In this document: positions 26,266 to 35,303 of the stretch, piece by piece
Position numbering within the stretch: position 1 is the first letter of the stretch
Layout: every line of letters begins with the position of its first letter
Assembly: GCF_003555545.1 (NCBI RefSeq)
Contig: NZ_CP032157.1
Span: 1-64,000, forward strand
Origin: Paraflavitalea soli
Lineage (GTDB): Bacteria; Bacteroidota; Bacteroidia; Chitinophagales; Chitinophagaceae
Direction of reading: 5' to 3'
Length of the DNA: 64,000 nt
Notes under the pieces: model-generated
What the model saw: the letters and a program-made list of their open reading frames with translations, nothing else
Databases searched by the model: none
What the model was told of the DNA's origin: nothing
Program-made: the position numbers and the translations under genes

Positions 26266-26306
26266 GATCAGGGTGGGTCGCCCTCCAAGGGCGGCTCACC
26301 CTGATC
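26266..26306. repeat. 31-bp dispersed palindrome, copy 2 (extended to 41 bp)
   Basis: GATCAGGGTGGGTCGCCCT and AGGGCGGCTCACCCTGATC form 19-bp arms with two mismatches and a CCA loop. It lies between the convergent YeiH-like and TonB-dependent-receptor genes and could act as a bidirectional terminator. Confidence 0.65.
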
Positions 26307-26314
26307 TTTCTCCC

Positions 26315-28762
26315 TTACTGCACCCTTTCCTTCACATCATCAGCCGTATTATCATTGTACTTCCGCTTGCGTGTAAACGTTTCTTTACCGAAACTATAAC
26401 TGAAAGAGATACCTACCCGGCGTGTATCATTGAAACTTACGCGGTGCGATTGCGCTTGCTTCAATCCCTTCAATTCTTCATCCCATTTCATCGTACGGAA
26501 AATATCTTCCACATTGATCTTCAGATTACCCTTGCCCTTCAATATTTTCTTTTGGATAGCTGCATTCACCCAGTACCGGGGTTGCACCATCCGCTGCCAG
26601 TTATTGATAGCCGCATTATAAGCCCCGTAGAATTCGGCACTCCAATCTTTGTTAAACCTGAACTGGCTCAACAGGTTCGTACGCCACGTATACATCACGA
26701 TGTCCAGGTTTTCCGTGTACAGTTGTCCCTTTGTGGAGAACTGTGCACCTGCAATATGGAAGTTGAGCGTCCACCATTTGGCAGGCAGCGTGTTGAAATA
26801 CAAAAGTACCGCGATCAATTGCCGGGTGGCTATATTTTCCGGGCGTGTGATCAGGATATTGTCTTCCACCCTGGAGGCGCCGAAAAATCCATCCGTGGCA
26901 CGCTCTACATTGAAGATCCCATTAAAGAATTGTTTGTACCGGTAAGTCAGCGACACACTGTTGTTGTACGAGGGTTGCAGGTAGGGGTTCCCCGTGCTGT
27001 AAGAATACTGGTCTACAAAGAACAGGAATGGATTCAGTTGCTGGTATCCGGGCCTGTTCACCCTGCGGGAGTAGTTTAAGATTAGATTGTGCTTGCCCAG
27101 GCTGTCCAGCTTATAGCTGACATACACTGTGGAAAATAATCCCGTGTAATCATTCGTAAAGGTACTGGCCGGTACTACCGCATTCCCCAACTGGCGTCCC
27201 TTCGTTTGCGTATTCTCCAGCCGAAGGCCCAGCTGCATGCCGATCCTTTTCCAGTCCTTTCGTCCATTCACATACAGCGCATTGATATTCTCCCGGTAAA
27301 TAAAATGGTTCGACCGGCCATAGTCTGGTGTATGCGTGCCACCCATCACTGCATAATAATCCGATTGATTGTCATTCTCCACAAAGCTGGTCTTCACCCC
27401 GCCTGAAAGGCTGGCCTTATTTTTCAATGGGTGCGAATAATCAGCCCGCGCTGTATAGATATCAATATTGGAGGGCAGGTTATAGTAAAAATCCTGGTTG
27501 CGGAGTTGTCCGCCCGATGAACCGCTTACAAAATTCTGCAACACCTGGTCCCCTTTATTATTGTAGTTGATATAATTGATATCCGCCGTCAGCTCCCTGC
27601 CCGCATCGTCAAATTTATGTTGCAGGTTGATATTGCCGTTCAGTTGACGCCAGTTACTGGTATTATCACTACCGCCCCAGCCAATAGAATCCAACACATC
27701 TCCCGCACTATAACTATTGCTTACATAATCCACGTATTCCTTCCGGCGCCTTGCGCTGCCATTCACAATAAACCCGAGCGTAGTTTTGGAAGATACCGTA
27801 TAGTCCATGCCTATCCGGCCATTGAATTCATTACTCCCCGAAGTTGAATAATTTTCCAGGCCAACGCTGGCGCTTTTTTGGGCGCTGCTGCCGTAAAACA
27901 CACGATTGCTTACATCGTCATTGAAATCGGCGTACCGGCCATAACTGAAATTGCCAAACAGGTTCACTTTCCGGTTGAGATAATTCAGGTTAAGTGAATT
28001 GTAACTCCGGGCCAGTTTGCCTTGGTTATAGTTGAGGCTCAAACTGCCGGCATATCCTTCTGTTCTTTTCTTTTTGAGACGGATATTGATCACTGCGCCG
28101 CCCGCCGCATCATACTTGGCCGGTGGATTGGGCATCAGTTCTATTTTATCCAGCATACCGCCGGGCAAAGACCGTAAATAGGCAGCCAGATCACGGCCAC
28201 TCATATAAGTAGGACGTCCGTCGATCAACACATTCACACCCGAAGAGCCCTGCAGGCTGATCTCCCCGTTAGCATCTACCGTGATGCCCGGTGTTTTTTC
28301 CAATACTTCCAGCGTATTGCTGGTGGAGGCACTGATCATGGATTCCACGTTTACGATCGTTTTGTCAATGTCTTGTTCAATCAGCGGCTTTTTGGCCACC
28401 ACTACCACTTCCTTCAGGTTGGCTTTCTTTTGTGGTAATAGGATGATGGCGGGCAATACCAGCTGCGTGCGGTCTGCTTCCAGCGTAAGCGGCGCACTGG
28501 TATATTTTTGTGTTCCCGTAGCCGTGATCACCAGCAGGTACACTCCATTGGGCAGGTTGGAAAATTCAAAGCGGCCATTGTCCCGCGCCGTTTTGGTTTG
28601 TACTGTAGCCGAGTCTTTGGCCTGCACCAGCCGCAGCGTAGCGCCCGGCACGGGTTCATTTTGTATATCTTTGACCTGGCCGCTGATCGTCTTGTTGTTC
28701 GACTGAGCCAGCGCGTATACCGAAAAAAGCATCGTACAAAGGATCGTAAAGAATGATTTCAT
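26315..28762 (-). CDS. TonB-dependent receptor-like outer membrane protein (OMP_b-brl type)
   Basis: This 815-residue protein has a signal peptide (MKSFFTILCTMLFSVYALAQ), a carboxypeptidase-regulatory-like domain (KTISGQVKDIQNEPVPGATL) and a plug-like segment (NLKEVVVVAKKPLIEQDIDK; NVLIDGRPTYMSGRDLAAYL; VINIRLKKKRTEG). A C-terminal barrel follows with alternating aromatic strands, as in the outer membrane beta-barrel family 3 proteins. It has no SusD partner and is not paired with a protease. The substrate is unknown. It is divergent from the LytS/LytTR pair at 29007, which may regulate it. Confidence 0.88.
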   Translation of the reverse strand: MKSFFTILCTMLFSVYALAQSNNKTISGQVKDIQNEPVPGATLRLVQAKDSATVQTKTARDNGRFEFSNLPNGVYLLVITATGTQKYTSAPLTLEADRTQLVLPAIILLPQKKANLKEVVVVAKKPLIEQDIDKTIVNVESMISASTSNTLEVLEKTPGITVDANGEISLQGSSGVNVLIDGRPTYMSGRDLAAYLRSLPGGMLDKIELMPNPPAKYDAAGGAVINIRLKKKRTEGYAGSLSLNYNQGKLARSYNSLNLNYLNRKVNLFGNFSYGRYADFNDDVSNRVFYGSSAQKSASVGLENYSTSGSNEFNGRIGMDYTVSSKTTLGFIVNGSARRRKEYVDYVSNSYSAGDVLDSIGWGGSDNTSNWRQLNGNINLQHKFDDAGRELTADINYINYNNKGDQVLQNFVSGSSGGQLRNQDFYYNLPSNIDIYTARADYSHPLKNKASLSGGVKTSFVENDNQSDYYAVMGGTHTPDYGRSNHFIYRENINALYVNGRKDWKRIGMQLGLRLENTQTKGRQLGNAVVPASTFTNDYTGLFSTVYVSYKLDSLGKHNLILNYSRRVNRPGYQQLNPFLFFVDQYSYSTGNPYLQPSYNNSVSLTYRYKQFFNGIFNVERATDGFFGASRVEDNILITRPENIATRQLIAVLLYFNTLPAKWWTLNFHIAGAQFSTKGQLYTENLDIVMYTWRTNLLSQFRFNKDWSAEFYGAYNAAINNWQRMVQPRYWVNAAIQKKILKGKGNLKINVEDIFRTMKWDEELKGLKQAQSHRVSFNDTRRVGISFSYSFGKETFTRKRKYNDNTADDVKERVQ

Positions 28763-28856
28763 GGCGTAGTTATTTTTGTGCTATACAGGGTTTATGAGCA
28801 AATTTGGCCCAGGATACCAGCTCCGGGAAATAATCCTGTCGTATAGGCGCCGCTTC

Positions 28857-28897
28857 GTGACGGAAGGCCGTTTTGGGCTGACAAAGCCCTTCGTCAC
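28857..28897. repeat. cruciform-like inverted repeat in divergent promoter region
   Basis: GTGACGGAAGG pairs with CCCTTCGTCAC (one bulge), and inside them GGGCT/AGCCC forms a second stem. It lies between the divergent TonB-receptor and sensor-kinase genes. Confidence 0.45.
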
Positions 28898-29006
28898 CTT
28901 ACAATCTGATTCTGCCATCGGTGCACCCCGGTTCGTCAGGTAAGTTTTAGCGGGTGCATTCCGCAAGCCAGCTTTGCAGGTAGTCAGTTGGCTAAAAACA
29001 ATAAAT

Positions 29007-30053
29007 ATGAAGATCTTGGATAACGCAGGCAACGAACAAAAGAGCAGTACTACACAACACCTCTGGCTGGTGCTGGGCGCGGGCATACCCATCTTTCTCA
29101 CCGCCAATTTCTATATGGATGCCCTATTCACCAGGCAATCCGAGCAGTTGGCCTTTCTCGTCACCATTTATTTCCTGGCTGGCATTTATATCGGCCGGTA
29201 TGTATCACAGCTATGGATCAGTAAACACCGTACCGCTCCCCGCTGGCTCATCATTACACTCATACTGGTCATGCTTGCCTGCACCATCATCGTATTCATC
29301 GTGGCGGGTCTTACCATCTCCGGCAGCAAACACTTCCTGGCCTATTTATTTACCTTCCTGCCCCTGTTGATACTTAGCATTGCCACCGGTATGCTCATCA
29401 AACTGGTGCGCTCTTCTATTAAAAATCAGTTGCAGGATGCACGCGCCACCGCCGAACAAAGCCACAGTGAACTCAAATTTCTCCAGAGCCAGTTGAGTCC
29501 TCATTTCCTTTTCAATACCCTCAACAATATCTATGGCATCTCCCTCTCACGCCATGAAAAAGTGCCGCCCCTGCTCCTCAAGCTCTCCGACCTGCTCCGC
29601 TATTCCGTATACGAGGCGCGCGAACAGTTCGTGCCCCTCCGCAGTGAGCTTGATTATATTCACAACTACATCGACTTCGAAAAGATCAGGATCGGTGAAA
29701 AACTTGTGCTCACCACCGAATTTGATTACCACATAGATGCCAGGATCAAAATAGCCCCCCTGCTCCTGATCGTATTTATAGAAAATGCTTTCAAGCATGC
29801 AAAGAATAGTATCCAGCAGGAGATCTTCATCGACATCAAATTGAAAATATGGGGCAATACCATTTTGTTTTCTGTCAGAAATTCCAATAGAGCCGATCGC
29901 ACAGAAAAAGGTATCTTGAACGCCAATAGTGGATTCGGGCTCGACAATGTGCGCAAGCGACTGGAACTATTGTATGAAAAAGAGTACAACCTCGAGATAG
30001 AGGACGACGAAGAATATTATAACGTGACCCTGCAACTAAAAGTGAAGAAATGA
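29007..30053 (+). CDS. LytS-type membrane histidine kinase
   Basis: This 348-residue kinase starts MKILDNAGNEQKSSTTQHLW. Four transmembrane helices occupy residues about 20-135 (LVLGAGIPIFLTANF; FLVTIYFLAGIYIGRY; WLIITLILVMLACTIIVFIV; FLAYLFTFLPLLILSIATGM). The His_kinase domain follows with the phospho-acceptor in QLSPHFLFNTLNNIYG and an HATPase with LIVFIENAFKHA and a GFGLDNVRKRL end. Its stop overlaps the next start as ATGA. The membrane module is a simple four-helix bundle with no periplasmic sensor domain, so it may sense membrane-associated signals. Confidence 0.92.
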   Translation: MKILDNAGNEQKSSTTQHLWLVLGAGIPIFLTANFYMDALFTRQSEQLAFLVTIYFLAGIYIGRYVSQLWISKHRTAPRWLIITLILVMLACTIIVFIVAGLTISGSKHFLAYLFTFLPLLILSIATGMLIKLVRSSIKNQLQDARATAEQSHSELKFLQSQLSPHFLFNTLNNIYGISLSRHEKVPPLLLKLSDLLRYSVYEAREQFVPLRSELDYIHNYIDFEKIRIGEKLVLTTEFDYHIDARIKIAPLLLIVFIENAFKHAKNSIQQEIFIDIKLKIWGNTILFSVRNSNRADRTEKGILNANSGFGLDNVRKRLELLYEKEYNLEIEDDEEYYNVTLQLKVKK

Positions 30054-30778
30054 TAAACAGGTTCGACTGCCTGATTGCAGATGATGAGCCCATTGCCCGG
30101 GAGATCATCGAAGCTTATTGCGGCCATTTGACACAACTGAATGTCGTGGCTTCCTGCACCAATGCCCTGGAAGCAAAAGCCGTATTGGAACAACAGCACG
30201 TGGATATTCTTTTCCTCGATATTAATATGCCCGTGCTCGATGGTATCTCTTTTCTCAAGACCGTAAAAGATCCGCCTCAGGTCATTTTCACCACTGCCTA
30301 CAAAGAGTACGCCGTGAATGCCTTCGATCTGGCCGCCTGTGATTACCTCCTCAAGCCATTCTCCCTCGACCGCTTCATGGTAGCCGTCGACAAGGCCATT
30401 AGCCAGATAAACAGGATGTCTGCTTCACCATCAGCTACATCTTCATCCGACAGGATGGAAGGCAAAGGAGAAGATTACACCTTTATGCGCATAGACAGTA
30501 AGATCTATAAGCTATCCTACAAGGATATTTATTATGCCGAAGCCAATGGCAACTACACCAAAATAGTGATGCAGCAACAAACCCTCATGCCTGCCATGAC
30601 CTTCACTGCTGTCGAACAGCAATTGCCCGGTTCCTTATTTGTGCGCGTGCATCGTTCCTTTATCATCAACAAAGCGGCCATTTCCCTCATAGAAGGCAAT
30701 AGGGTCTACATCGGCAAAATAGAAATACCCGTCGGCAGCAATTACAAAGAAGCCTTCCTGAAAGAACTGGGCCTTTAA
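30050..30778 (+). CDS. LytTR-family response regulator
   Basis: This 242-residue regulator has a receiver domain with acidic D10/D11/E12 (CLIADDEPIAREI), phospho-acceptor D in ILFLDINMPVLDG, and K in DYLLKPFSLDRF. A serine-rich linker (ASPSATSSSDRM) leads to a LytTR domain (DIYYAEANGNYTKIVMQQQT; FVRVHRSFIINKAAI). It is the cognate partner of the upstream kinase through an ATGA overlap. The nearby divergent TonB-receptor gene is a plausible target, but no LytTR direct repeats were confirmed. Confidence 0.93.
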   Translation: MINRFDCLIADDEPIAREIIEAYCGHLTQLNVVASCTNALEAKAVLEQQHVDILFLDINMPVLDGISFLKTVKDPPQVIFTTAYKEYAVNAFDLAACDYLLKPFSLDRFMVAVDKAISQINRMSASPSATSSSDRMEGKGEDYTFMRIDSKIYKLSYKDIYYAEANGNYTKIVMQQQTLMPAMTFTAVEQQLPGSLFVRVHRSFIINKAAISLIEGNRVYIGKIEIPVGSNYKEAFLKELGL

Positions 30779-30785
30779 TTTGTCA

Positions 30786-30846
30786 GGCTGAGCTTGTCGA
30801 AGCCGTCGAAGGGTGGGTCGCCCTCCAAGGGCGGCTCACCCTGATC
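30786..30846. repeat. GGCTGAGCTTGTCGAAGCC repeat plus 31-bp palindrome copy 3
   Basis: GGCTGAGCTTGTCGAAGCC (30786-30804) is followed after 6 nt by copy 3 of the GGGTGGGTCGCCCT/AGGGCGGCTCACCC palindrome (30811-30846), directly after the response regulator stop. Confidence 0.65.
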
Positions 30847-30853
30847 TAAACCT

Positions 30854-31019
30854 CCCCATCGGGCCTACCGCTTTGTAGCAAAATCGTATCAAACGTGTAT
30901 TCTGCCCCGTAGGGGCTGCCGCTTTGTAGCAAGCAATCGTATCAAACGTGTATTTTGCCCCATTGGGGCTACCGCTTTGTAGACATGATCGCAGACAAAT
31001 TTCTTTGCCCCATAGGGGC
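30854..31019. repeat. 50-53-bp tandem repeat with GCCCC/GGGGC palindromes
   Basis: Palindromes CCCCATCGGGCC (30854), GCCCCGTAGGGGC (30904), GCCCCATTGGGGC (30957) and GCCCCATAGGGGC (31007) recur every 50-53 bp. Each of the first three is followed by a CCGCTTTGTAG block, and the spacer ATCGTATCAAACGTGTATT is shared by the first two units. A related module is at 21655-21735. Confidence 0.65.
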
Positions 31020-31023
31020 TACC

Positions 31024-32598
31024 CTAACGCTGTCCCCCTTCACCAACCCTTTCCGCAGGCGCTTCCACCACGGCCGCCGCTTGCCTGCTTGATGCTGTTA
31101 CCTTCCCCTGCGGCCTTTCAGGCCCTACCGGGAAGCGGGCATCCGCAAACGCAGCACGTACCCGTCCGTTCACCTCCACCGCATTCGCGCGGTTGGCAAT
31201 TAACTGGTAACTGAAAGCTGTATTCGAAGTGCCGCCGTTCAGTTCGATCACATCAAAACCTGCTGCTGATTTATTCGTTACATACACTCCATTGCAATCA
31301 CCTTCCAGCTGAATGAACACTTTTAGCGGCTTCTCCTTACTCACCGCAATATTACGCGCCAGGATGGGATCGATCCGGATATGCGCCTTCCCATTCACCA
31401 GTTCACCTGTTCCGGCATCTGTAAACAATACCTCTGGCGCTTCAGGGCAATACATGATCCGGTTCCTTCCTTCCTCATCCGGCACCATGGTCGATTTTAC
31501 CCCGCTGGATAGGATAGCGTAGTCCACATTACTTGTACGGCCGCCGATGTAGGCAAATCCGTTACCCGAAGGCAAATAATCAAAATAGCCTGCCCATTTG
31601 CCGTTCGTTACAGGCCCGGCCGAGGTTCCGGCATACGCGATCACGCCAAAGTTTTGGCCCGCAGCGATCGTACCGGCGCCAGCGCCTATATTGTTATAAG
31701 TAGTCATGCCATTGCCCAGCGAGATCGTACCAATACCTGTACCAGCATCTGTAGCCATTGAATAAGTACCTGCATACTGTCCATTGGCTGCCAGGCCCGA
31801 GCCGTTAGCATTGGTAGCGCCAGTGGAAAGATTATTGCCCAATGCCAGGATGCCTGTTCCTGCGATATGGCTGTTTGTTCCCCGGATGCCGGGGTTGATA
31901 GTGGAATTCGTTTGCCCCATTACGCCAGATCCGCTCATCGATATACCTGCTACCCCATAACCCGTACTGCTATTAGCACCATATACGCCTACACCAGTAG
32001 AAGTATTTTGTCCCAGTAATCCCTGCCCGGAGCCATTATTCTCCCCATACACTCCTGCAAAGACACCCGAGCTGTATCCGTTGATCGGGAAACCAAATCC
32101 ACTTGTTGCTCCGGCCACGCCGGCTCCGAAGACTTCCAGTGCATCGCTATTCGATTTTGCCGGGCTGCCATTGATGAGTACCTGTCCATTGGCCCTTACC
32201 CGCAGTCGCTCGGTATTGTTTGATTTCAGCAGCAAGTCCTGCGCATCCGTAGTACCTAAAAAATGGGTGGCTGGTGCGGTGCCACTATTGCCTGTCATTT
32301 GCCAGCTGGCATTGACTGTCGTCAGCATTATCCAGTTAGGAATGGCAGGCGTACCGTTGTTATAATAGAATCCTGCGGTGCCATCCGTTTGGAATACCAG
32401 CAGGCCTGTCGCCGGCGTGGCAATGCCAGTCCGTTGGGCCGCTGTCATAGAGGGGATCAACAATCCTTTCGTGGTGCTTTTTACTTCCAGCATGGCGCTG
32501 TTGTCCGGCCCGCTGCCGTCGGAATTGATGCCTACCTGGGCATAGGCGCCTGAGGTCACAAGTAATGATCCGATCAGCAAAGTTGTTCTTAATCGCAT
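31024..32598 (-). CDS. glycine-rich secreted/surface protein
   Basis: This 524-residue protein has a signal peptide ([21 protein letters not shown]) and begins with the frequent Bacteroidota opening [18 protein letters not shown], then [16 protein letters not shown]. The centre (about residues 185-330) is rich in repeated G-V-x-G/G-x-G-V turns ([36 protein letters not shown]), a pattern that suggests a beta-solenoid like those of tail-fibre or trimeric adhesin heads. A soluble C-terminal domain follows. No type IX secretion C-terminal signal is obvious. It is probably a cell-surface structural protein; the precise role is unknown. Confidence 0.75.
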   Translation of the reverse strand: MRLRTTLLIGSLLVTSGAYAQVGINSDGSGPDNSAMLEVKSTTKGLLIPSMTAAQRTGIATPATGLLVFQTDGTAGFYYNNGTPAIPNWIMLTTVNASWQMTGNSGTAPATHFLGTTDAQDLLLKSNNTERLRVRANGQVLINGSPAKSNSDALEVFGAGVAGATSGFGFPINGYSSGVFAGVYGENNGSGQGLLGQNTSTGVGVYGANSSTGYGVAGISMSGSGVMGQTNSTINPGIRGTNSHIAGTGILALGNNLSTGATNANGSGLAANGQYAGTYSMATDAGTGIGTISLGNGMTTYNNIGAGAGTIAAGQNFGVIAYAGTSAGPVTNGKWAGYFDYLPSGNGFAYIGGRTSNVDYAILSSGVKSTMVPDEEGRNRIMYCPEAPEVLFTDAGTGELVNGKAHIRIDPILARNIAVSKEKPLKVFIQLEGDCNGVYVTNKSAAGFDVIELNGGTSNTAFSYQLIANRANAVEVNGRVRAAFADARFPVGPERPQGKVTASSRQAAAVVEAPAERVGEGGQR

Positions 32599-32692
32599 GG
32601 GGGGTATTTATTATAATAAATAAAAATATACCCTAAAGGGCCCGTTCCTGGATCCTTGTATGCGAACAGCCGAATATTGTATGTGAAGGTTG

Positions 32693-33580
32693 CTAGTAGA
32701 GTGGCCTTACACCTTCAGATGTCATGATCACTCTTTTCATCGTGCCATCATCGTTGTAGTATAGGTAGTCCAGGCATACAGAGCGGCGATGACTACCACC
32801 ATCCTTCAAACCGCCATTGTGGTAAAAGAAATAATCTTTGCCCCGGAAGGGGAGGATAGCTGGCCGGTTTGTCTCACAATTGCCCGCCAGTTCATTCAGG
32901 ATACCTTTAAATTCCCAGGGGCCGTGAATGCTCCGGCTCATGGCATAACCTACCTTTTCAGGACTGCCATACCCATAAGAAAGATAATACCATTCTCCCC
33001 GTTTATGCAAATGGGCACCTTCCATAAATCCCGGCAGCGATATTTTGCGCACAGCACTTTGTAAGGAGATCATGTCCTCGCCAAGCTGCGCATAATAGCA
33101 CATATCTTTTCCCCAGAACAGGTAAGCTGATCCATTGTCATCTACCAATACTGTAGGGTCAAAATTCTGTCCTGTGCTGTCGATTGTATGAATGTCATGG
33201 CCTGTAATAAGCGCCGAGCCCCGCGCATCTGTAAAGGGTCCCAGTGGATCATTGGCAACTGCCACCCCGATCGCTTTGCCTTCAATGGTGGAGTGAGTGA
33301 CCGATACATACCAGTAAAATTTACCTTTATGATGGATCACTTTAGAGGCGTAAGCATCTCCTTGGGCCCATAGAAAATCAGTGGCCTTCAGGCGGTGAGG
33401 ACCTGCTGTCCAGGTAGCAAGATCCTTCGACGAAAAGCATAACCAATCCTTCATAACATAGGTTGCTGACGGATAAGCTGCTTCGTCATGTCCCGTATAC
33501 AAATAGACCGTATCATTCCAGGCCAGCACCGTCGGATCGGCCGTAAACAGGTTACTGATAATTGGGTTGCCGGTTCTCAT
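32693..33580 (-). CDS. glycoside hydrolase family 43 (xylosidase/arabinofuranosidase-like)
   Basis: This 295-residue five-bladed propeller enzyme shows GH43 landmarks: the general base Asp in TADPTVLAWNDTVYLYTG (near residue 15), the pKa-modulating Asp in NFDPTVLVDDNGSAYLFWG, and the acid Glu in MEGAHLHKRGEWYYLSYG. Family members act mainly on arabinose- or xylose-containing side chains. It has no signal peptide, and the upstream frame is closed by a TAA five codons before the ATG. Export in this form is therefore unlikely and it may act on imported oligosaccharides. It is not in an obvious utilisation locus. Confidence 0.88.
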   Translation of the reverse strand: MRTGNPIISNLFTADPTVLAWNDTVYLYTGHDEAAYPSATYVMKDWLCFSSKDLATWTAGPHRLKATDFLWAQGDAYASKVIHHKGKFYWYVSVTHSTIEGKAIGVAVANDPLGPFTDARGSALITGHDIHTIDSTGQNFDPTVLVDDNGSAYLFWGKDMCYYAQLGEDMISLQSAVRKISLPGFMEGAHLHKRGEWYYLSYGYGSPEKVGYAMSRSIHGPWEFKGILNELAGNCETNRPAILPFRGKDYFFYHNGGLKDGGSHRRSVCLDYLYYNDDGTMKRVIMTSEGVRPLY

Positions 33581-33795
33581 GCGAAAATCACCTACAATTT
33601 AGCGGCCACAAAGGAGCGCCTCATGATCTTACACCTGCTACCTCAATCTGTGGTGGGAAATTAAGAACTGAAAAATGGGGAATAACAACCGCAGGGAGAT
33701 AAAATGCGCCCGTTCAAATACATTGGTGTCATTTTTGTGCCTGATCCCCCGACGGTACATTTTGCAATCTAATAACCACTTTAAAACTTTTCATT

Positions 33796-34044
33796 ATGCC
33801 AGGAACCAGTGTAGCAGCTACAAAAACCTTTACCCTGTTGGTAGATAAAGCCCCTTATGAAGTGAAAATACAGCCCTTCGATTTTAATGACGAAAAACGC
33901 TTTTATGTAAGCGTCAACGCCAGTACTTATCATGTATTCACCTGGGATGCGGAGGTCAGCGGTTGGCGGGCAATCGATGATGAGGGGGCAGACTTATCCG
34001 ATGTGGTGGAAGCAGCGATCAGTCAAAAATTACAGGCTCAATAA
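33796..34044 (+). CDS. small hypothetical protein (82 residues)
   Basis: The product MPGTSVAATKTFTLLVDKAP... alternates strands and loops (YEVKIQPFDFNDEKRFYVSV; YHVFTWDAEVSGWRAID) and ends in a helix (LSDVVEAAISQKLQAQ). It is cytoplasmic and compact; I do not recognise a named family, though similar small proteins recur in Bacteroidota. It is convergent with proA, whose stop is 5 nt away. Confidence 0.6.
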   Translation: MPGTSVAATKTFTLLVDKAPYEVKIQPFDFNDEKRFYVSVNASTYHVFTWDAEVSGWRAIDDEGADLSDVVEAAISQKLQAQ

Positions 34045-34049
34045 GCAGC

Positions 34050-35291
34050 CTACCGTATTTGCCCATTCCCCCGGATCACCCATTTCTCCGTTACCAGCTT
34101 TTCCAGCGCAAAAGGACCACGCGCATGCAGCTTCTGGGTGGAAATGCCGATCTCGGCGCCCAGCCCAAATTCCTCCCCATCCGTAAAGCGGGTGGAGGCA
34201 TTTGTGTATACCGCTGCAGCGTCCACTTCCCGGATAAATCGTTCACAGGCTTTTTTATCTTCCGATATGATCGCTTCAGAATGACGGGTAGAATAAGTAG
34301 CAATATGCTCCAGCGCTTCATCTATCCCGGCTACTATTTTGATCGCACATTGCTGACTCAGGAACTCGCGCCCAAAGTCAGACGGCGCTGCTTTTTGTAA
34401 ATGAGGATAACCCTTCAATAAACCATAGGCAGCAGCATCAGCAAATACCTTTACCTCAAATGCCTTGAACAAAGGAGCGATCCCTTTCAGAAAGCTTTTG
34501 GCCACTTGTTTATCTACAAGGATAGTATCTGCTGCATTGCATACCGAAGGTCGCGAGGTTTTGGCATTTACAGCAATGGCGATTGCCTTTTGCACGTTGG
34601 CTTTCCGCTCCACGTATACATGCACCACACCCGCGCCTGTTTCAATAACCGGCACCAGGCTGTTCTTGCGCACATATTGTATCAGCCCTTCCGAACCACG
34701 GGGTATCAATACATCAATGTATTTCGTAGCAGTAAATAATTGATCCACCACTTCCCGCGCGGCTGGTAATAAGGTCACCACATCCGGATTTACTCCTTGC
34801 GCTTTCAATACTTTTTTAATGAGCTTCACGCCCAGTTCATTCGTGTCAGCTGCTTCACTGCTGCCTTTCAATACACAGGCATTGCGGCTGCGCAGGCATA
34901 GCGCGGCAATATCGAAGGTTACATTGGGCCTTGATTCATAAATAGCACCTACCACACCCAGCGCCACACTGATCTTTTGCAATTGTAAACCATTGGGAAG
35001 CGTTCTTTGCTCCAATACCTTGCCTGTAGGGTCGGGTAGCTTGGCCACCTTCTTAATGCTGTTCGCTATATTTTTTATGCGGGCTTCCGTCAGCAGCAAT
35101 CGGTCATTACGCGGATTGTCGGGAGCCTGCCGGGCAAGGTCTTTTGCATTGGCTTTCAGCAAGGCGTTCGTTTGCGCGATCAGTTCATCCCCCAATGCCC
35201 GCAGCAGCTGTTGCAGCTGTTGATTGCTAAGGCCCTGCAGACTGGTTGCTGCCTTGTGTGTTTTTATAAGAAGCGGTAATATTTTCTGCAT
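34050..35291 (-). CDS. proA: glutamate-5-semialdehyde dehydrogenase
   Basis: This 413-residue enzyme reduces gamma-glutamyl phosphate to glutamate-5-semialdehyde with NADPH, the second step of proline synthesis. Aldehyde-dehydrogenase-like features are visible: VALGVVGAIYESRPNVTFDI, CVLKGSSEAADTN, LIPRGSEGLIQYVRK, the catalytic-cysteine segment KTSRPSVCNAADTILV, and EFGLGAEIGISTQKLHARGP near the C-terminus. It follows proB on the same strand with a 12-nt gap. Gene length matches the family. Confidence 0.97.
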   Translation of the reverse strand: MQKILPLLIKTHKAATSLQGLSNQQLQQLLRALGDELIAQTNALLKANAKDLARQAPDNPRNDRLLLTEARIKNIANSIKKVAKLPDPTGKVLEQRTLPNGLQLQKISVALGVVGAIYESRPNVTFDIAALCLRSRNACVLKGSSEAADTNELGVKLIKKVLKAQGVNPDVVTLLPAAREVVDQLFTATKYIDVLIPRGSEGLIQYVRKNSLVPVIETGAGVVHVYVERKANVQKAIAIAVNAKTSRPSVCNAADTILVDKQVAKSFLKGIAPLFKAFEVKVFADAAAYGLLKGYPHLQKAAPSDFGREFLSQQCAIKIVAGIDEALEHIATYSTRHSEAIISEDKKACERFIREVDAAAVYTNASTRFTDGEEFGLGAEIGISTQKLHARGPFALEKLVTEKWVIRGNGQIR

Positions 35292-35303
35292 GTTCCGTAG
35301 TCA

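Noticed and set aside
30854-31019. CRISPR array
   Set aside because: The repeat units are palindromic with conserved spacers, so spacers are not unique, and no cas genes are nearby.
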